Assembly: GCA_015039365.1 (NCBI GenBank) | Contig: WION01000092.1 | Coordinates: 108,882-172,881, forward strand | Length of the DNA: 64,000 nt | DNA from: Amanita rubescens | Taxonomy: Eukaryota; Basidiomycota; Agaricomycetes; Agaricales; Amanitaceae | Reading direction: 5' to 3' | In this document: piece by piece, positions 33,745 to 45,005 of the stretch | How positions within the stretch are numbered: position 1 is the first letter of the stretch | How the letters are laid out: each line of letters opens with the position of its first letter | Notes under the pieces: model-generated | Seen by the model: only the letters and a program-made list of their open reading frames with translations | Told to the model about the DNA's origin: nothing | Database searches by the model: none | Position numbers and translations under genes: made by a program

Positions 33745-34431
33745 CTACTCCACTTTCGTAACCACTTTCGTAAGCGATACCGCGCCGTCGCTGCCAGCGT
33801 AGCCCTTCTTCCACAGCTCTATCTGTTGCACCTCATACTCCCCGAACCCGTCTGTGGGGACTTTATCGGATGCGACGGTCTGAATGTCGGCGTATGAGTA
33901 CTTTGTTTGAGGGACTGTTTTTATAACAGTACAGTGTATCTGCTATCGATCAGCCAAGAGATGCGATACGTTACGAGAGTGGGCTTGCCTTGAGAGGCCA
34001 TTCAGGTGGTGCGATGTACCCTGCCTCGATGAATACTTTGTGGATGAGTTCTGTGGGGGGTTGGTTGGTTGGTTGGCGCTGTAAACGAGCTGGAACTCAC
34101 CGCAGACGGCCTTGAGCCGTTTTCCATCGTCATCGTCAGGGGTACCGATGACGAGCACTTGAGTCGCTTCTTTGTCTTGTTTCAGAATTTCCAGCGAGTT
34201 AAGTTTGACCTTGACTGAGTTTTTGTCCTGAAGTAAGTCAGCGATGGATGGCTGGAGAGCCTGCAGCAGATCGAGGGCTGTTTCGACCGTCTTTGCGCTG
34301 CTTCCGCCAAGCGTCATGATGCCGAGAGTGATATGGAGTCTGTTCGGGGCCATGAAGATGGATTCGTCCACGCCTGCGACTTTGGCTTCGAGCAGGTCCT
34401 TTTGGAATTTGGCGCAGCGCCTTGTTCGCAT
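33745..34431 (-). CDS. 2H phosphoesterase, AKAP7/ASCC1 type
   Basis: Three exons (34431-34101, 34050-33989, 33939-33745) splice to 195 residues. Both catalytic H-x-T-h motifs are present: HITL after FMAPNRL and HCTV after WPLKI. This defines the 2H superfamily, and the flanking sequence fits the AKAP7_NLS/ASCC1 branch. AKAP7 in animals cleaves 2'-5' phosphodiester bonds of oligoadenylate. The second intron starts GCAAGC, a GC-AG intron. The family normally begins with a hydrophobic strand before this start; matching sequence (VVLALPLNANKALR) does lie just upstream (34468-34425) behind a TTTCAG acceptor, but one base out of frame, and no first exon was found. Either the 5' end is damaged, or there is a sequence error, or the gene starts at the ATG used here. 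Confidence 0.7.
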
Positions 34432-34799
34432 TGAGAGGCAGTGCGAGGACTACAGACGTGTGAGTGGGCTGAAACGAAATGAGTGAGACGCACAGTGAGT
34501 AAAGGACATAGAGTATATCGATGTCGTTGATCAGTGATAGCACTGGTAAGGACGTGACCAGTTGAAATAATAAGATACGACCACTTGAGGGTATGCCAAA
34601 GCCCAAAATATGTAATTGTTATTGACGAGTGCAACCAAGATTCCTCCTGAGAGCCAGCGCGGTAGTCAACTTATCACTGTTTGTGAACTACTGATACAAT
34701 TAAATCGTTTCATTCAAATCGCAACTTTATAAATATTGGCCATGGGTGTCTACCGCGATTTTAACGCTATCTTTATAACACAAGTCAGCAGGCAACAGT

Positions 34800-36716
34800 C
34801 TAAGGATGACTCCAGTAAACACCTTCGACAGTTTCACCACAATACTTAGATTCCATCTGGTCAATTGATAGGCAATGATTATTTGCGCCATTCGCCATCG
34901 AGCGTCTAGTTTTTATGTCGCTCATAGGTAGCATATGCTGTGGATGGCATGCTTCCAAGCGGGATACGTGCGACTCACTTCCACGTAAGCTATTCCTCGC
35001 ATTCAACCTGCGTGATTTCTCAAGCACGGATAGAGTATGACTCGAACAGGACTGACATGGCGAGGTAACTGTTAACATACACTACAAAATTGTTTTCAGA
35101 ATTCCAAACATAAGTCAAGCTTCTTACATTTAGAAACCATGAAGAGCTGTCCCAAGAAAATGAGGTTGTTTGGCATGATGATAAACTTTTAACTGCTTGT
35201 GGGTTTACGTATGCGATAACAGGTAAAGACAAATGATCACCGTGATCAAGGCGGATAGCGAGCAGATACTAGAATTCACATCAGAAACCCTCCAGACGTG
35301 ACATAACAACACATGTTGCATACCTCGTTAAAGTCCCAGAAATGACGACGTAACGCATGATAACCCAAACCTTGGACTTCATCCTGAGAGCGTGCAGAAT
35401 TTTAGGATACCAAATAGAAAGCAAGCAAACACACTCACTCTGCCTCTGCTATACTTGTCCTGCAGGTAGATAACAAATGACATACCGCAGTCGCTATCAT
35501 GAAGTCGAGGAACGTGGACACGGAAAGCGATGAGTAAATTGCCCACTATCAGCGACATCAGCAGCCGGAGTAGTTTCACGTCGCATGGGGGATGAGGACA
35601 TACACTGTATCGTTCTATTTGCAAAGACGAATTTGAGCGATATCTGTTTGTTATATGTCACTTGCCCTGCAAAGGGAAGCTTTTGACACCCCACTTACAA
35701 CCCGACTGAAAGAACTAGAGCAAGCAGGTCGGAACTGTAAATGGAGCAGGAGGTTCAACGTACGGATTCCGACAACTGAAAAGGGAAGGTGAGCGGACCC
35801 GACACGCATATAACTCTGAGAGTAACTTGCCATATCCAGCCGCGAGAACCATGCTCTAGCAGAGGAACTATCAGCAAAATCTACGTACCCTCCCAATTAG
35901 ACTCACTATGGTTCGTGGCCAAACCTTGTGGTCAAGACTTAAGCTCACTGAATAGAGGATACGTTTGACATGTGAATGAAATGAATCCCAACGCCTTACG
36001 TTTCCAAACTCGTGCAGTGTAGAGACTAGGAGTGAAATAAACAGATATCATTGAAGTAACAGAAACCAGAACGCACGTTTGCACAATAAGGACCCCGAAA
36101 ATCTAATAATTATGTGTTGAACAGTGCCCAGCTCATAGGATAGAAGTAAACCCACGTGCACAATGCTCTGCAACTGGAAACAGACCCAAGTTAGTACACA
36201 TAGAACGATAGGTAAACCATCGAAACTTACTTTGACCATCCTATGGGTACGAATTTATCTGTGAGTTGAAGATGCAGTACAAATTACGCACCAAGTTTCC
36301 GCTAGCAAAGCCGAATAGTCGCCGAACGAATCAATTAAGTAATGCCAGAGGGCAACGACGGTAAGTGCCATATGAAGCGAGTCCATAATCCTATTGCCAC
36401 TTCAATTTCCGAGTCATTTCGAACATCTAGTTTTCATACCAAAGAAGAATGACCTTGTTGCGACAATGGTCAGACAGTTCGGTGTCGAAGACTTCCTTAC
36501 TTACCGTGAATTTCATCATAAATCCATCCCGCCGATAATTGCTAAAATATAAGTATATCTGGACATTAGTGCACCCGTAGAGCCTGCTCGATGGTCGTTC
36601 AGCGCACTCTCAACTCGGGTAACGATCAATTCGCACATGGCTGTTCCCAGTCCACCTAGGAATGTTGCGCCCTCAGTCGCTCCCAGCTTTGGTAGATGAG
36701 TAGGCGCCGTTGCCAT
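34800..36716 (-). CDS. DUF6534-type multi-pass membrane protein
   Basis: The gene is split into ten or more short exons. In order the minus strand gives HLPKLGATEGATFLGGLGTA (start), LYGCTNVQIYLYFSNYRRDG, FMMKFT, a 14-base microexon VILLW, IMDSLHMALTVVALWHYLID, LQSIIFGVLIVQTLYTARVW, DFMIATAVCHLLSTCRT, IMRYVVISGTLTSICSLSAL, FIIMPNNLIFLG, LYVNSYLAM and LNARNSLRG, ending in a polar tail at 34800. This is the order of helices and signature motifs in the fungal seven-helix DUF6534 proteins, which are abundant in mushroom genomes and of unknown function. The segment around 35650-35900 was not fully resolved. The gene seems intact once the microexon is included. Confidence 0.7.
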
Positions 36717-36729
36717 CCCAACGTCGCTT

Positions 36730-37500
36730 CAAGAGATCGATGAATTGACGGGTTGATAGACAGCAAGATGCCCTGAAAAGCGTCGTGGCCTAGCAAGCTA
36801 GGTACTGGAGCAGAGAGGCGCGCTATGTCCGAGGTATATTTTAATGTCGGAAAATTTCCGATCAGACCGAGGGGGGAAGAAGAAACAGTATCTGCCCAGG
36901 CATCATGACCTACTGGGACGACAAACACCTAAGCATACCTTTAATGCGCCGTGTCTGACGAGGAGAATTTGATTGACTTACGCGTTTCATTATCCAAGGA
37001 GGATGAGAATGGGAAGCTCCCATGTTTCACTCATCTTTTGATGCGCACGACTGTAGGATATTGATAGGTCTGCGCCTACGAGTGACCGGTGCCTGAGAAT
37101 CCGGATGGATGCCGTGGGCGTTGTGTTTCGTAGCGAGGGAAGTGGTTCCTTGATACATGTTACATCGCAACTGAACGACTCAATGAAAAACACCTCGTCA
37201 TGTGAATGCTGTCCAATTGGCATGTCGAGAATTTCTATTTCATAGTTTATTTAGAGGACGTTGATGTTTTTAGGGTACATACCTACGCTTGAACACAGAC
37301 CGAATGATAGTTTATTCCGAGAGGTTCTACTGCAAACGCATTGACACTATATGCGGCGAGATGGAGAGGTCGCGTGTTGGATTGATGGAACAGCAAGGTG
37401 TTCATCACATAATGATAGGCATCTGCACTTTTTTCTTGGCATTCGGGATATTCGGAGGCTCTGCTGATTACATATCTAGGGGCAATGGCTGCGGCGTTTG
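36730..37500. other. No gene recognised
   Basis: Open minus-strand frames (for example 36928-36656) overlap the start of the DUF6534 gene and continue upstream without recognisable motifs. Nothing here can be supported as a gene. Confidence 0.35.
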
Positions 37501-37530
37501 GCGCGAAGAATCTCGAGCATGAGGACTCAA

Positions 37531-37865
37531 GACATGTCACTATTCCAACACCGCTATCAAAAAGGGTGGCCAGACTCAACCTTCTTGACTACATCACCGA
37601 GAGCGACGGCTGGTGCAAGTATTAAATGGGATCGAGGGTTTCATGATGTTGTAGTCTTACGTACTTTGTCCATGTTTGTCGTTCGTGAAATTACTATTGC
37701 TAAATGACTATGCATATGTCCGATTAAAACTTGACGGCTTTGTGCCATGTTCATCATGCGCGGTCTTGAAACCGTGACTAAAACGGCCTCAACAGGATCG
37801 CTTCGCAGAGCCTTGCCATCCGAGTCTACAGAAGTGGGTCCCTCAGTTGCCAACCTGCATTCGTT
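37531..37865 (+). pseudogene. SSP remnant: last exon plus 3' flank
   Basis: Only the second half of SSP exon 4 is present (TCHYSNTAIKKGGQTQP... DYITESDGWCKY and TAA at about 37623-37625), followed by the typical SSP 3' flank. About eight bases coding SGLL are missing, changing the frame. Upstream sequence is unrelated, so this is a truncated copy. Its flank matches those of SSP9 and SSP10, including the convergent fragment ending DPVEAVLVTV. Confidence 0.75.
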
Positions 37866-37889
37866 TTGCAACGTTAACAATCGACGTTG

Positions 37890-38960
37890 CTAGGGAATCT
37901 GGTTGACGTACCTGATGGCTATCCCTACCCACTTGGAGATGTCTGCGTCGCCTACTAGCCCCAATCCCTGAAATTGTGAAAACGGAGCCGAATTGAATGT
38001 TGAGAAAGGGTGGAAACGGGAAGTTTTGTTTCTAGTTCCTTTCTGAGTTGAATTAGAATCAAGTAGTTGAATGGGGGAACCCACCGGCGCCAACAAGGTT
38101 ATTCTCCACGCCGCTGCTGAGCATAGAGGATAGACGCGAAATGCGTGCTGCAGGCTCGTAGCTCTTTTCCCATCGATCTGTAGTCTTCGAAGATTGTGAC
38201 GAAGAATACCAAAAGGGCAAGCGAGTCATTGAGTTTCCTCGTCACGACCAGCGTCGGACGCTATTCACATCGTCGTGGAACTCTGTTCTTCCTCTTCGCG
38301 CCCGGGCCTTCTCGCGAAGGCGTAGTGCCCTTATCTGGATTCTTATCCGATATATTGTGTTGACATACAACAGCTAACAATCTGGCGTGGAGTCGATGGA
38401 AGTGGAGCAATGCCTTGCCGGTTCAAGGATCCAGTCTGAGTCACGTCTGAATCTCAGAGCTGCTTGTTCGAACCATAGAACCAGGGCCGGAGACCTGTAC
38501 GTTGAATATTTAGAAGAGCCAGTCGAGTTGAGTAGATGCTGGACGTACCTTATGATCATCCATCTCCTAACCCCAACCCTCAACGATCTAACTCGTTACT
38601 GCTTTTGGATGCAGGCGCCGCCGCAGTGGCGCACTGTTGTGTCCAAGTCACCTACAAGGACGTGAAAGAGCGTAGCCTTGATGTTCTGTGGCACGGTCGT
38701 TCCGCTGAGTACCATATGTGTTGTCAACATGACGACTGTCTCGGATATTCTTCATACTGGACCATCACGTCTATAAGGGAGAAATCGTTGCGGGTTCTAC
38801 CGCGTATGCGGGCGTAGGATAGTTCCTGCCAGTCCTGGCCTCGCGAAGCAGGGGAAGTGGGCGCCAAAAATCTCTGGGTCACGTGATGCAACAAAAATAG
38901 CCGTTCGCCGTTCTCAGACACTACATCCGTACGCTCCGGGAATCCGCAGGAAACCTCCTA
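37890..38960. other. No gene recognised
   Basis: Short frames exist on both strands but none has domain features or coherent splicing. This stretch is the 5' flank of the F-box gene. Confidence 0.35.
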
Positions 38961-38968
38961 TACCAGGC

Positions 38969-40932
38969 ATGGATTCAATGCACGGCAAGGCGCCAAGGAG
39001 CACTCGCAACGAGGCTACTGGTGCTATGTGTCCCGTATTGACTGGGAGTGCGGTTTTTGACTCTGCAAAGTTCGTCCGCACCCTGTTTTCCTTCATAGTC
39101 CTTTTAATCTATCGCATAAGCAGCCCCACTACTTTGCTTGCGCTCCCCCACGATGTGCTCGAGCAAATTTTCCTCTATCTGGATGCAGAAGACGTCAGAA
39201 AGTGCACCCTGGTATCAATGCAAATTAACAGTTTCATACGTTCCTCGGTAATTCTTCGGTATCACTTGACCTGTTATGCGGCAGGCGTCGTTGACAACCC
39301 GTATTGCACTCTGTCATTCGCGGAACGCTACGATGCTCTGATGAAGCGAGAAAAGGCGTGGTGCAGGTTTCAGCCAGCCTTTATAAAGACGTTCGATGAT
39401 GCACATAAGCCATTTCCTATATGTGACTTGACATCGGGCGTCTATCTGTACGGTGATAGCGAGGGCCATAATTTGCACTATTGCTCCCTTCCATCCACAC
39501 CTGATGATGTTCTACGATGGATAACCATACCCAGTCACGCTCCAATCAAGAATTGGAATCGTGACTGTGTGCATATCCAGAAGGTGGGCATGGCTGTTGA
39601 CGAACATGATCTCATGATCAACGTCATCTCGTGCGTTCGTCAAAACCTGTTTTGTGAATGACGCTTCTCACTTTAAACGCCAGGTCGACGGATGTCGATC
39701 AAAGACGCCCATATTCAATGTACATGACTCTTCTCCAATTTTCCACTAGAGAATACCATCCGTTGGCTCACCGTCCACAAATTGATGTACAAGATTATGA
39801 AAGAGGTCAGAATGTTACGCTGGAAATCGCTGGCGACAACCTTGCTCTCCTAGTCGAAACTCACAGGATGGCCCAGCTATTCATCTTCGACTGGAAGACG
39901 GGCCACAAGCGGTTGGTACGCAGCTACGCTAATCCGTCTTCCTTTTCCTTCTTAAATTTTTTACGATAGCAACATCAAACTTCGGAGAACGCCTACTCTA
40001 GTAGTCTTGCTTTCGTATCACCTGAAATTCTTATCGTACCCAACGTGATCCATGGCCAATACGAAGTTTGGAAGATCCCCAAGGAAGCAGATAGTGTTCC
40101 ATATCAGGTGTTAGGTCTTTGTTTTCCTGTTATGTCTAAGGGATGTTCTATCTCCTCACTTGATAATTGCCGCGGTCGACCTAACCCACATAACGTGCTA
40201 CGCGCTTCACCTAAACCATTCCACACTTCTGCGGACGAAACCATGATCATCACCATAGTCAATATCACCATTTCCCCACCCCAATCTGACCTGACATTCG
40301 TTCTTTTCATGCGCCGCCGATCTCTTCTAGAAAACATCACAAATCTCACAGAGACAGGCGCACCTCCCTCATTCGATCTCCAGCATCATTTCAATCAAGA
40401 GTTGATCGATTCTGGCGAATCTGGGACGTCATATTCTCTCTCCTTCAGCATGGACTTTCAGGCAGCCTCTAGCGGGTCTACCGCCGGAGAGGTGTATAGC
40501 GTGAACTCAATTCCTTGGTCTGGATGGGGACCACCTATTTCAAGGTGGCTCGACACTGGGGACAATATTGAAACCTGGATTACCACTTCCGCCGGACAAA
40601 GATGGGTTCGTTTTGAGCCTGTTAATGATGGAGATGAAAGATACCAAGTCAGCATCATTGACTTCAACCCTTATAACGTCCACAATCTTCAAGATAATCT
40701 GCCTGGAAAATTGGTTGTAGGACGAAAAGGAGACTACTTTGATCATCGTAATGTTTTTGCGGAAGAGATCAAGATGGGATTGGGCTGTACGATATACACA
40801 GCTCCCGAGGTGTATGGTTATAACGCGTGGTTCATGGACGACGAGAATGTGTTAGGTTTAAAGGTGTGTGCTAGGCGTGGCTTTGGGTCCTACTTATACT
40901 TACGGTTGGCAGTTTGTCAAGAGCCAGGATGA
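38969..40932 (+). CDS. F-box protein
   Basis: Four exons (38969-39069, 39124-39648, 39684-39915, 39970-40932) give 606 residues in frame. An F-box lies near residues 38-75: LLALPHDVLEQIFLYLDAED then VRKCTLVSMQINSF. The rest is a beta-rich C-terminal part with repeated strand-like segments (LYGDSEGHNLHYCSL, LALLVETHRMAQLFIFDWKT, VLGLKVCARRGFG) of the kind seen in large mushroom F-box families and probably forming a propeller-like domain. Known role of the family: substrate adaptors of SCF ubiquitin ligases, binding Skp1 through the F-box. The substrate is unknown. The third-exon acceptor gives a short 35-base intron, the least certain junction. Confidence 0.75.
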
Positions 40933-42764
40933 CGACGGAATGGATGTGGTTGAAAAGATGACTGTATTCCATTTTGGCTGAGAATTTCATGTCCACTCGT
41001 CGTTGCTTACTCGTGAGGAATATATCTCTTCTTCTTCACCTTCGATCATTATACATAAATGACTGGAATCAAGGTATCAGCTCCTACTAGTTACGATAGA
41101 CAAAGTAGAAGGATTCTATCAAACAATCGTACAACCTGATTATTATCGATGTTCATCGTTCAGCAGAAGTTGACAGGCGTCGCTAGCACTGCCCAGAACT
41201 TGAATGCCCCGCTTATCAGTCCTAAGTAGTAACCCTAACCTTTCTGATATTTGGCAACCGTAGTTGTAGCAGGTCAATAATTGGCAAGGATATGTATGAT
41301 TTTGAAATGCATCATGTGCACCCTTTGACCGATTTTGGTACAGTACGCGTACATTCAGCATTCTATACTTCCTAGTTGGCTGGAATCAATAGAAAAAGCC
41401 TGACGGGGGTCTTATCGCCTTACCAATGTCTTAGAATAAGGGTTAATAATTTATATATTAAATATCATTTAACCCTCACCTCGTTTCGTTCATGTTTCCT
41501 TTTTTGGGTATATTTGCGTGTTGTATTTGCATGAAGCGAACTGCCTTGAGGGCGCACAAGTTCCGTTGCCAATACGAAGAGGAAAAGAATTGTATTATAG
41601 GGTAAAGAAAACGATGCATGCGCCATCCTCGTTTAGATGAAATTGAGACGGCAAGACTGCTGTCAAATTCCGGTTGGTGTACCTAACTTCTTTTTCTGCT
41701 TGCAACTGCTGTTACTTGCGCGACGGGTTACCTGGGTCGGCACGGCCCCATTTACAAAAAACTTCCATTAGACGTAAATTTTGCTGACGGCTATGTATGT
41801 ACTCACTCTTCGTTGGTCGGTTCGAAAACGACGCATTTTCGGCGACAAACATTGAGATAATTGGCGGGTATCCCACGGCTCGCCATCCGTAAGATGCGGG
41901 ATCGTTCTACCATTGGCAAGTCCCTAGTCATCTCACTTTGGCCATAAGTAGTCGATCGGGACGTAGGGAAGAGGGATACCTGTGAACCCGCTAGGCACAA
42001 TGATGTACTTTCACAGATGCATCTTTGAAACAAAAGCGTTTCAAAATGACCGTGAACCGCTGTACGACACCATAGCCTTTTGGTAACCAGTAACCGATGC
42101 GCAGATTTGCACGGATAGCGTACGACTGGAAGAAAGTCGGATCGCGTTTCATCAACAGCCGAGCCGTCTCCACAGTCGACGGGCTAAGCAGTGTTGTATG
42201 AGATGATGAAGTGTCATCCGGTGTGGATATGAATATGGATGTTGGAGGCTAGATGTAGTCGCAACGACGAATAGCGAGCGATACCTTTAAAATCGCACTC
42301 TGTCGCAGTTCCCATGGTCAGCGAGATCAGAGGGTGTCACATGTCATAGTCACATTCCTTTGTTGCGTATTCACATTCTCCACCTGCCACAACTGAGTTT
42401 GGGATAAGCGGACGCGTATTGAACCCTGCCGAGCAAATGTCAAGGAAAGGAACAGAGACACACATCCACAAAGGCTCGGGGAACCTGATGCACGTGTCGT
42501 CGTGCCACGCTCCCGTGATTCGGGGCCTTTTGTTCGGCTAATACGCGTTGCCGTCCGCCTCGGAGGCTCAATTGTTTATTGCATCTCCCTTTACCCCGCA
42601 ACCTCCTGTTAAAATTATTCTCGGCTACTTTCTTACGTTTTTTGTAAGCTTCGCTTCGCGCTGATCAACGTGAGTTGAAATGACCTCGATGACGAAAAAT
42701 ACAAGGCTAGGCACCAAACTTACGCGTGGTTCAAGCACCGGCGTTTGGTCATCCCCTGATTCCT

Positions 42765-43022
42765 GAACATGAGTGGTGAGCGGTCAGGGCAAATCTACGT
42801 TACATTCTCAGCAACGTAACGTATAGGTTTTGATTGATGGAAGATCGAGCGACTGTGAAATATACCACAGGACGGATCTCATGCGCAAACAACGGAGCTT
42901 CCTGACTCGTTGAGTCGGAGGTCGAGAATATGGTATGAAGCCGTTCCTGTGTCCAATACGAGTGGTGAGCGGCCAGGGCGACAAGATACCGGAAACAGAA
43001 ACTCTGGAGGTATTTAACCTGG
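42765..43022 (+). promoter_or_regulatory. SSP10 promoter elements
   Basis: The distal element (TGAACATGAGTGGTGAGCGG then TCAGGG) is at 42764-42789. The proximal ATACGAGTGGTGAGCGGCCA is at 42956-42975 and the TATTTAACCTGG box at 43010-43021. The region is almost identical to the SSP9 promoter. Confidence 0.6.
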
Positions 43023-43077
43023 CGCGTTTGAAGCCAACCTCAGACTCACGTCCTCAGATACTAGTCTTACGATCGAA

Positions 43078-43608
43078 ATGCATTTCTCTTCGCTCATCCT
43101 CGCTCTCACCGCTGCCTCTGCTGCCTCGGCCGCCACGATCGCCCAGCGAAGCTTTTTCTATCCGACTTTCCTGAACCTCAATGGCGCCACTGAGGCTTCG
43201 GACTATCTCACTTATAAGCTCGTCCCAACTATCTATGGTAAGGTGTTGGCCGCATATTCTTTCGCTCGACGCTTATTTGTGATTTTAGATTGTTTCACGG
43301 CTTGCAATGGCGTCTCCGGCTGCAACTTTGTCAACAGTAGGCCAATTCCTAACTGCAGAAATGTACGATACTGAATGTCTTGTTAGCTTACCATGATGTC
43401 AACGGCAAGGTCGGCTTTCTTTCCTTTTTTTTTTTAAACAAAGTCGACGCGTTCTAACGGATTTTCACAGAATGGCAGCCCAGATCTTACTTGCTCTATG
43501 TACAAGACATGCCACTATTCCAACACCGCTATCAACAAGGGTGGCCAGACTCAACCCTCTGGACTCCTTGACTACATCACCGAGAGCGATGGCTGGTGCA
43601 AGTATTAG
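43078..43608 (+). CDS. SSP10, small secreted cysteine-rich protein
   Basis: Four exons are intact, ending GWCKY with a TAG stop at 43606-43608. It shares signal peptide, AQR site and flanks with SSP9, but exon 2 is CFTACNGVSGC (SSP1/2 type), while SSP9 has CFLKCNAVAGC. The difference between two otherwise near-identical copies points to local sequence exchange. Intron 3 contains a longer T run (about 43424-43433) than in SSP9. Confidence 0.8.
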
Positions 43609-43919
43609 AGGGGTTGTGTAGTCTTACGTATTTTGTCCAAGTTTGTCGTTCGTGAATGTGCTATTACTAAATGACTATGCATCTGTCCGAGTAAAACTTG
43701 ACGGCAGGAAGTTGCGCCTTGTGCCATGTTCACGCGCGGTCTTCAAACCGTGACTAATACGGCCTCAACAGGATCGCTTCGCCGAGCCTTGCCATCCGAG
43801 TCAACAGAAGCGGGTCCCTCAGTCGCCTTGTACTGGAATCCGCTATTTGCAGAGTAACCCTCGCCATGACCATCGGTGAGCATGAGTCGATCATACACCG
43901 TCGTATCGCAAACTCTTTT

Positions 43920-44435
43920 CTAAGCCGCGCCGAGGCTATCAAGCGATAGAAGCGTGTTTTCGGCTTCTGGGTTTGGAGCACTCTGCAAAAGCTGGCTCAA
44001 TAGACTACCGAGCAGATCCGTTGGATGACGTTTTTTGTCCTCTTTTTGGTCACAGAAACCATAGATAATGTGACATCCTGCGGTCTTTTTGACATCCGCC
44101 AATTACGACAGAGCTGCGCGGAGAGTATATCGCATTCGTATGAACAACAATGGTTCAGGCAGATGGATTGTACCTGAGAACTGTCTTCCCCGCACCGGCT
44201 ATTGAAAGAACGTTCAAACGATTTATGCAACGTTCAACGATCCAACACTCACGTGTGCCCTTTAACCATAGCAAGCCACGTTGATAACCCCTCCTTCCAA
44301 CTTTTATACTCTTCGCGTTGGAGTAGCCATTGTCCAGCAGCCGGATATGCGTTTGTCGCATCCTTCACCTTCCCCAATTTCGCGTGATCCTCCTCAGCGA
44401 GCTTCTTCAATTCTAGTTCGAGCAGAGACGCTAGT
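43920..44435 (-). pseudogene. NLR remnant: N-terminal helices, P-loop and part of NACHT
   Basis: The minus strand reads LKKLAEEDHAKLGKVKDATN and AGQWLLQREEYKSWKEG in one frame, then WLKGTRE and GAGKTVL (Walker A) in another, then CHIIYGFCDQKEDKKRHPTD with LLGSLLSQLLQSAPN. This parallels the start of NLR-B and NLR-C. After about 43920 it stops and runs into the fragment that follows SSP10. Frame changes and loss of everything after mid-NACHT mark it as a remnant. Confidence 0.7.
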
Positions 44436-45005
44436 GAGATACATAAGCTTGATCAAATCCATATACCTACCGCCTCGTTGAATTACGGGAACATTGGTGA
44501 GAATTCTGCACACGATCAAGCCTATGCTTACCATCTCGCTGAGCTATGAAGCGGTGAATAAGAAGCCTGAGTCCGACCAAGTCTACTATACTCACTGCCA
44601 TCTCGTTGAATGTGTATGTAGTGTCCTGCAATCTCATTCAGTGTACATCCGTTAAGGTTCATTTGTGGGGTTGTTGAACGGACATCTGGTTATCGTTCAT
44701 TGAAGCCTAAACGGCTGTAAGCCTCATGTAACGAGCGTCTATTCTGTAACCACGTGCATATGCACTGGCAGAAGCTTCTCACGCTGTGAGGCCTGTCCAG
44801 ATCCGTTGACCCCGAAATGGACATGCAATTGTGCTTATCTTCGGTCATGATTACAAGCATCAATATGTACTCCCTTACGCCGGCCCACGGCGTTGCGCAC
44901 CTGTCCTGTCCTGGATCCAACGGACATCGGAAATGTAGAGCGAGTATATCACCTGCAGAAAGACATTCGTTAAGTATCAAAGCACGAATCAATATCGCTC
45001 ACCAA

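Larger units (their letters stand above)
41420..43905. repeat. Duplication unit 3B (carries SSP10), with internal inversion
   Basis: This is the partner of 24190-26660. Relative to that copy, about 0.95 kb (41420-42410) is inverted. Breakpoints fall near CCAATGTCTTAGAATAA (about 41427) and near GGATAAGCGGACGCG (about 42402). Confidence 0.7.

Noticed and set aside
43920..44435. Intact fourth NLR gene
   Set aside because: Frame changes and no sequence after mid-NACHT; it runs into SSP10 flank.
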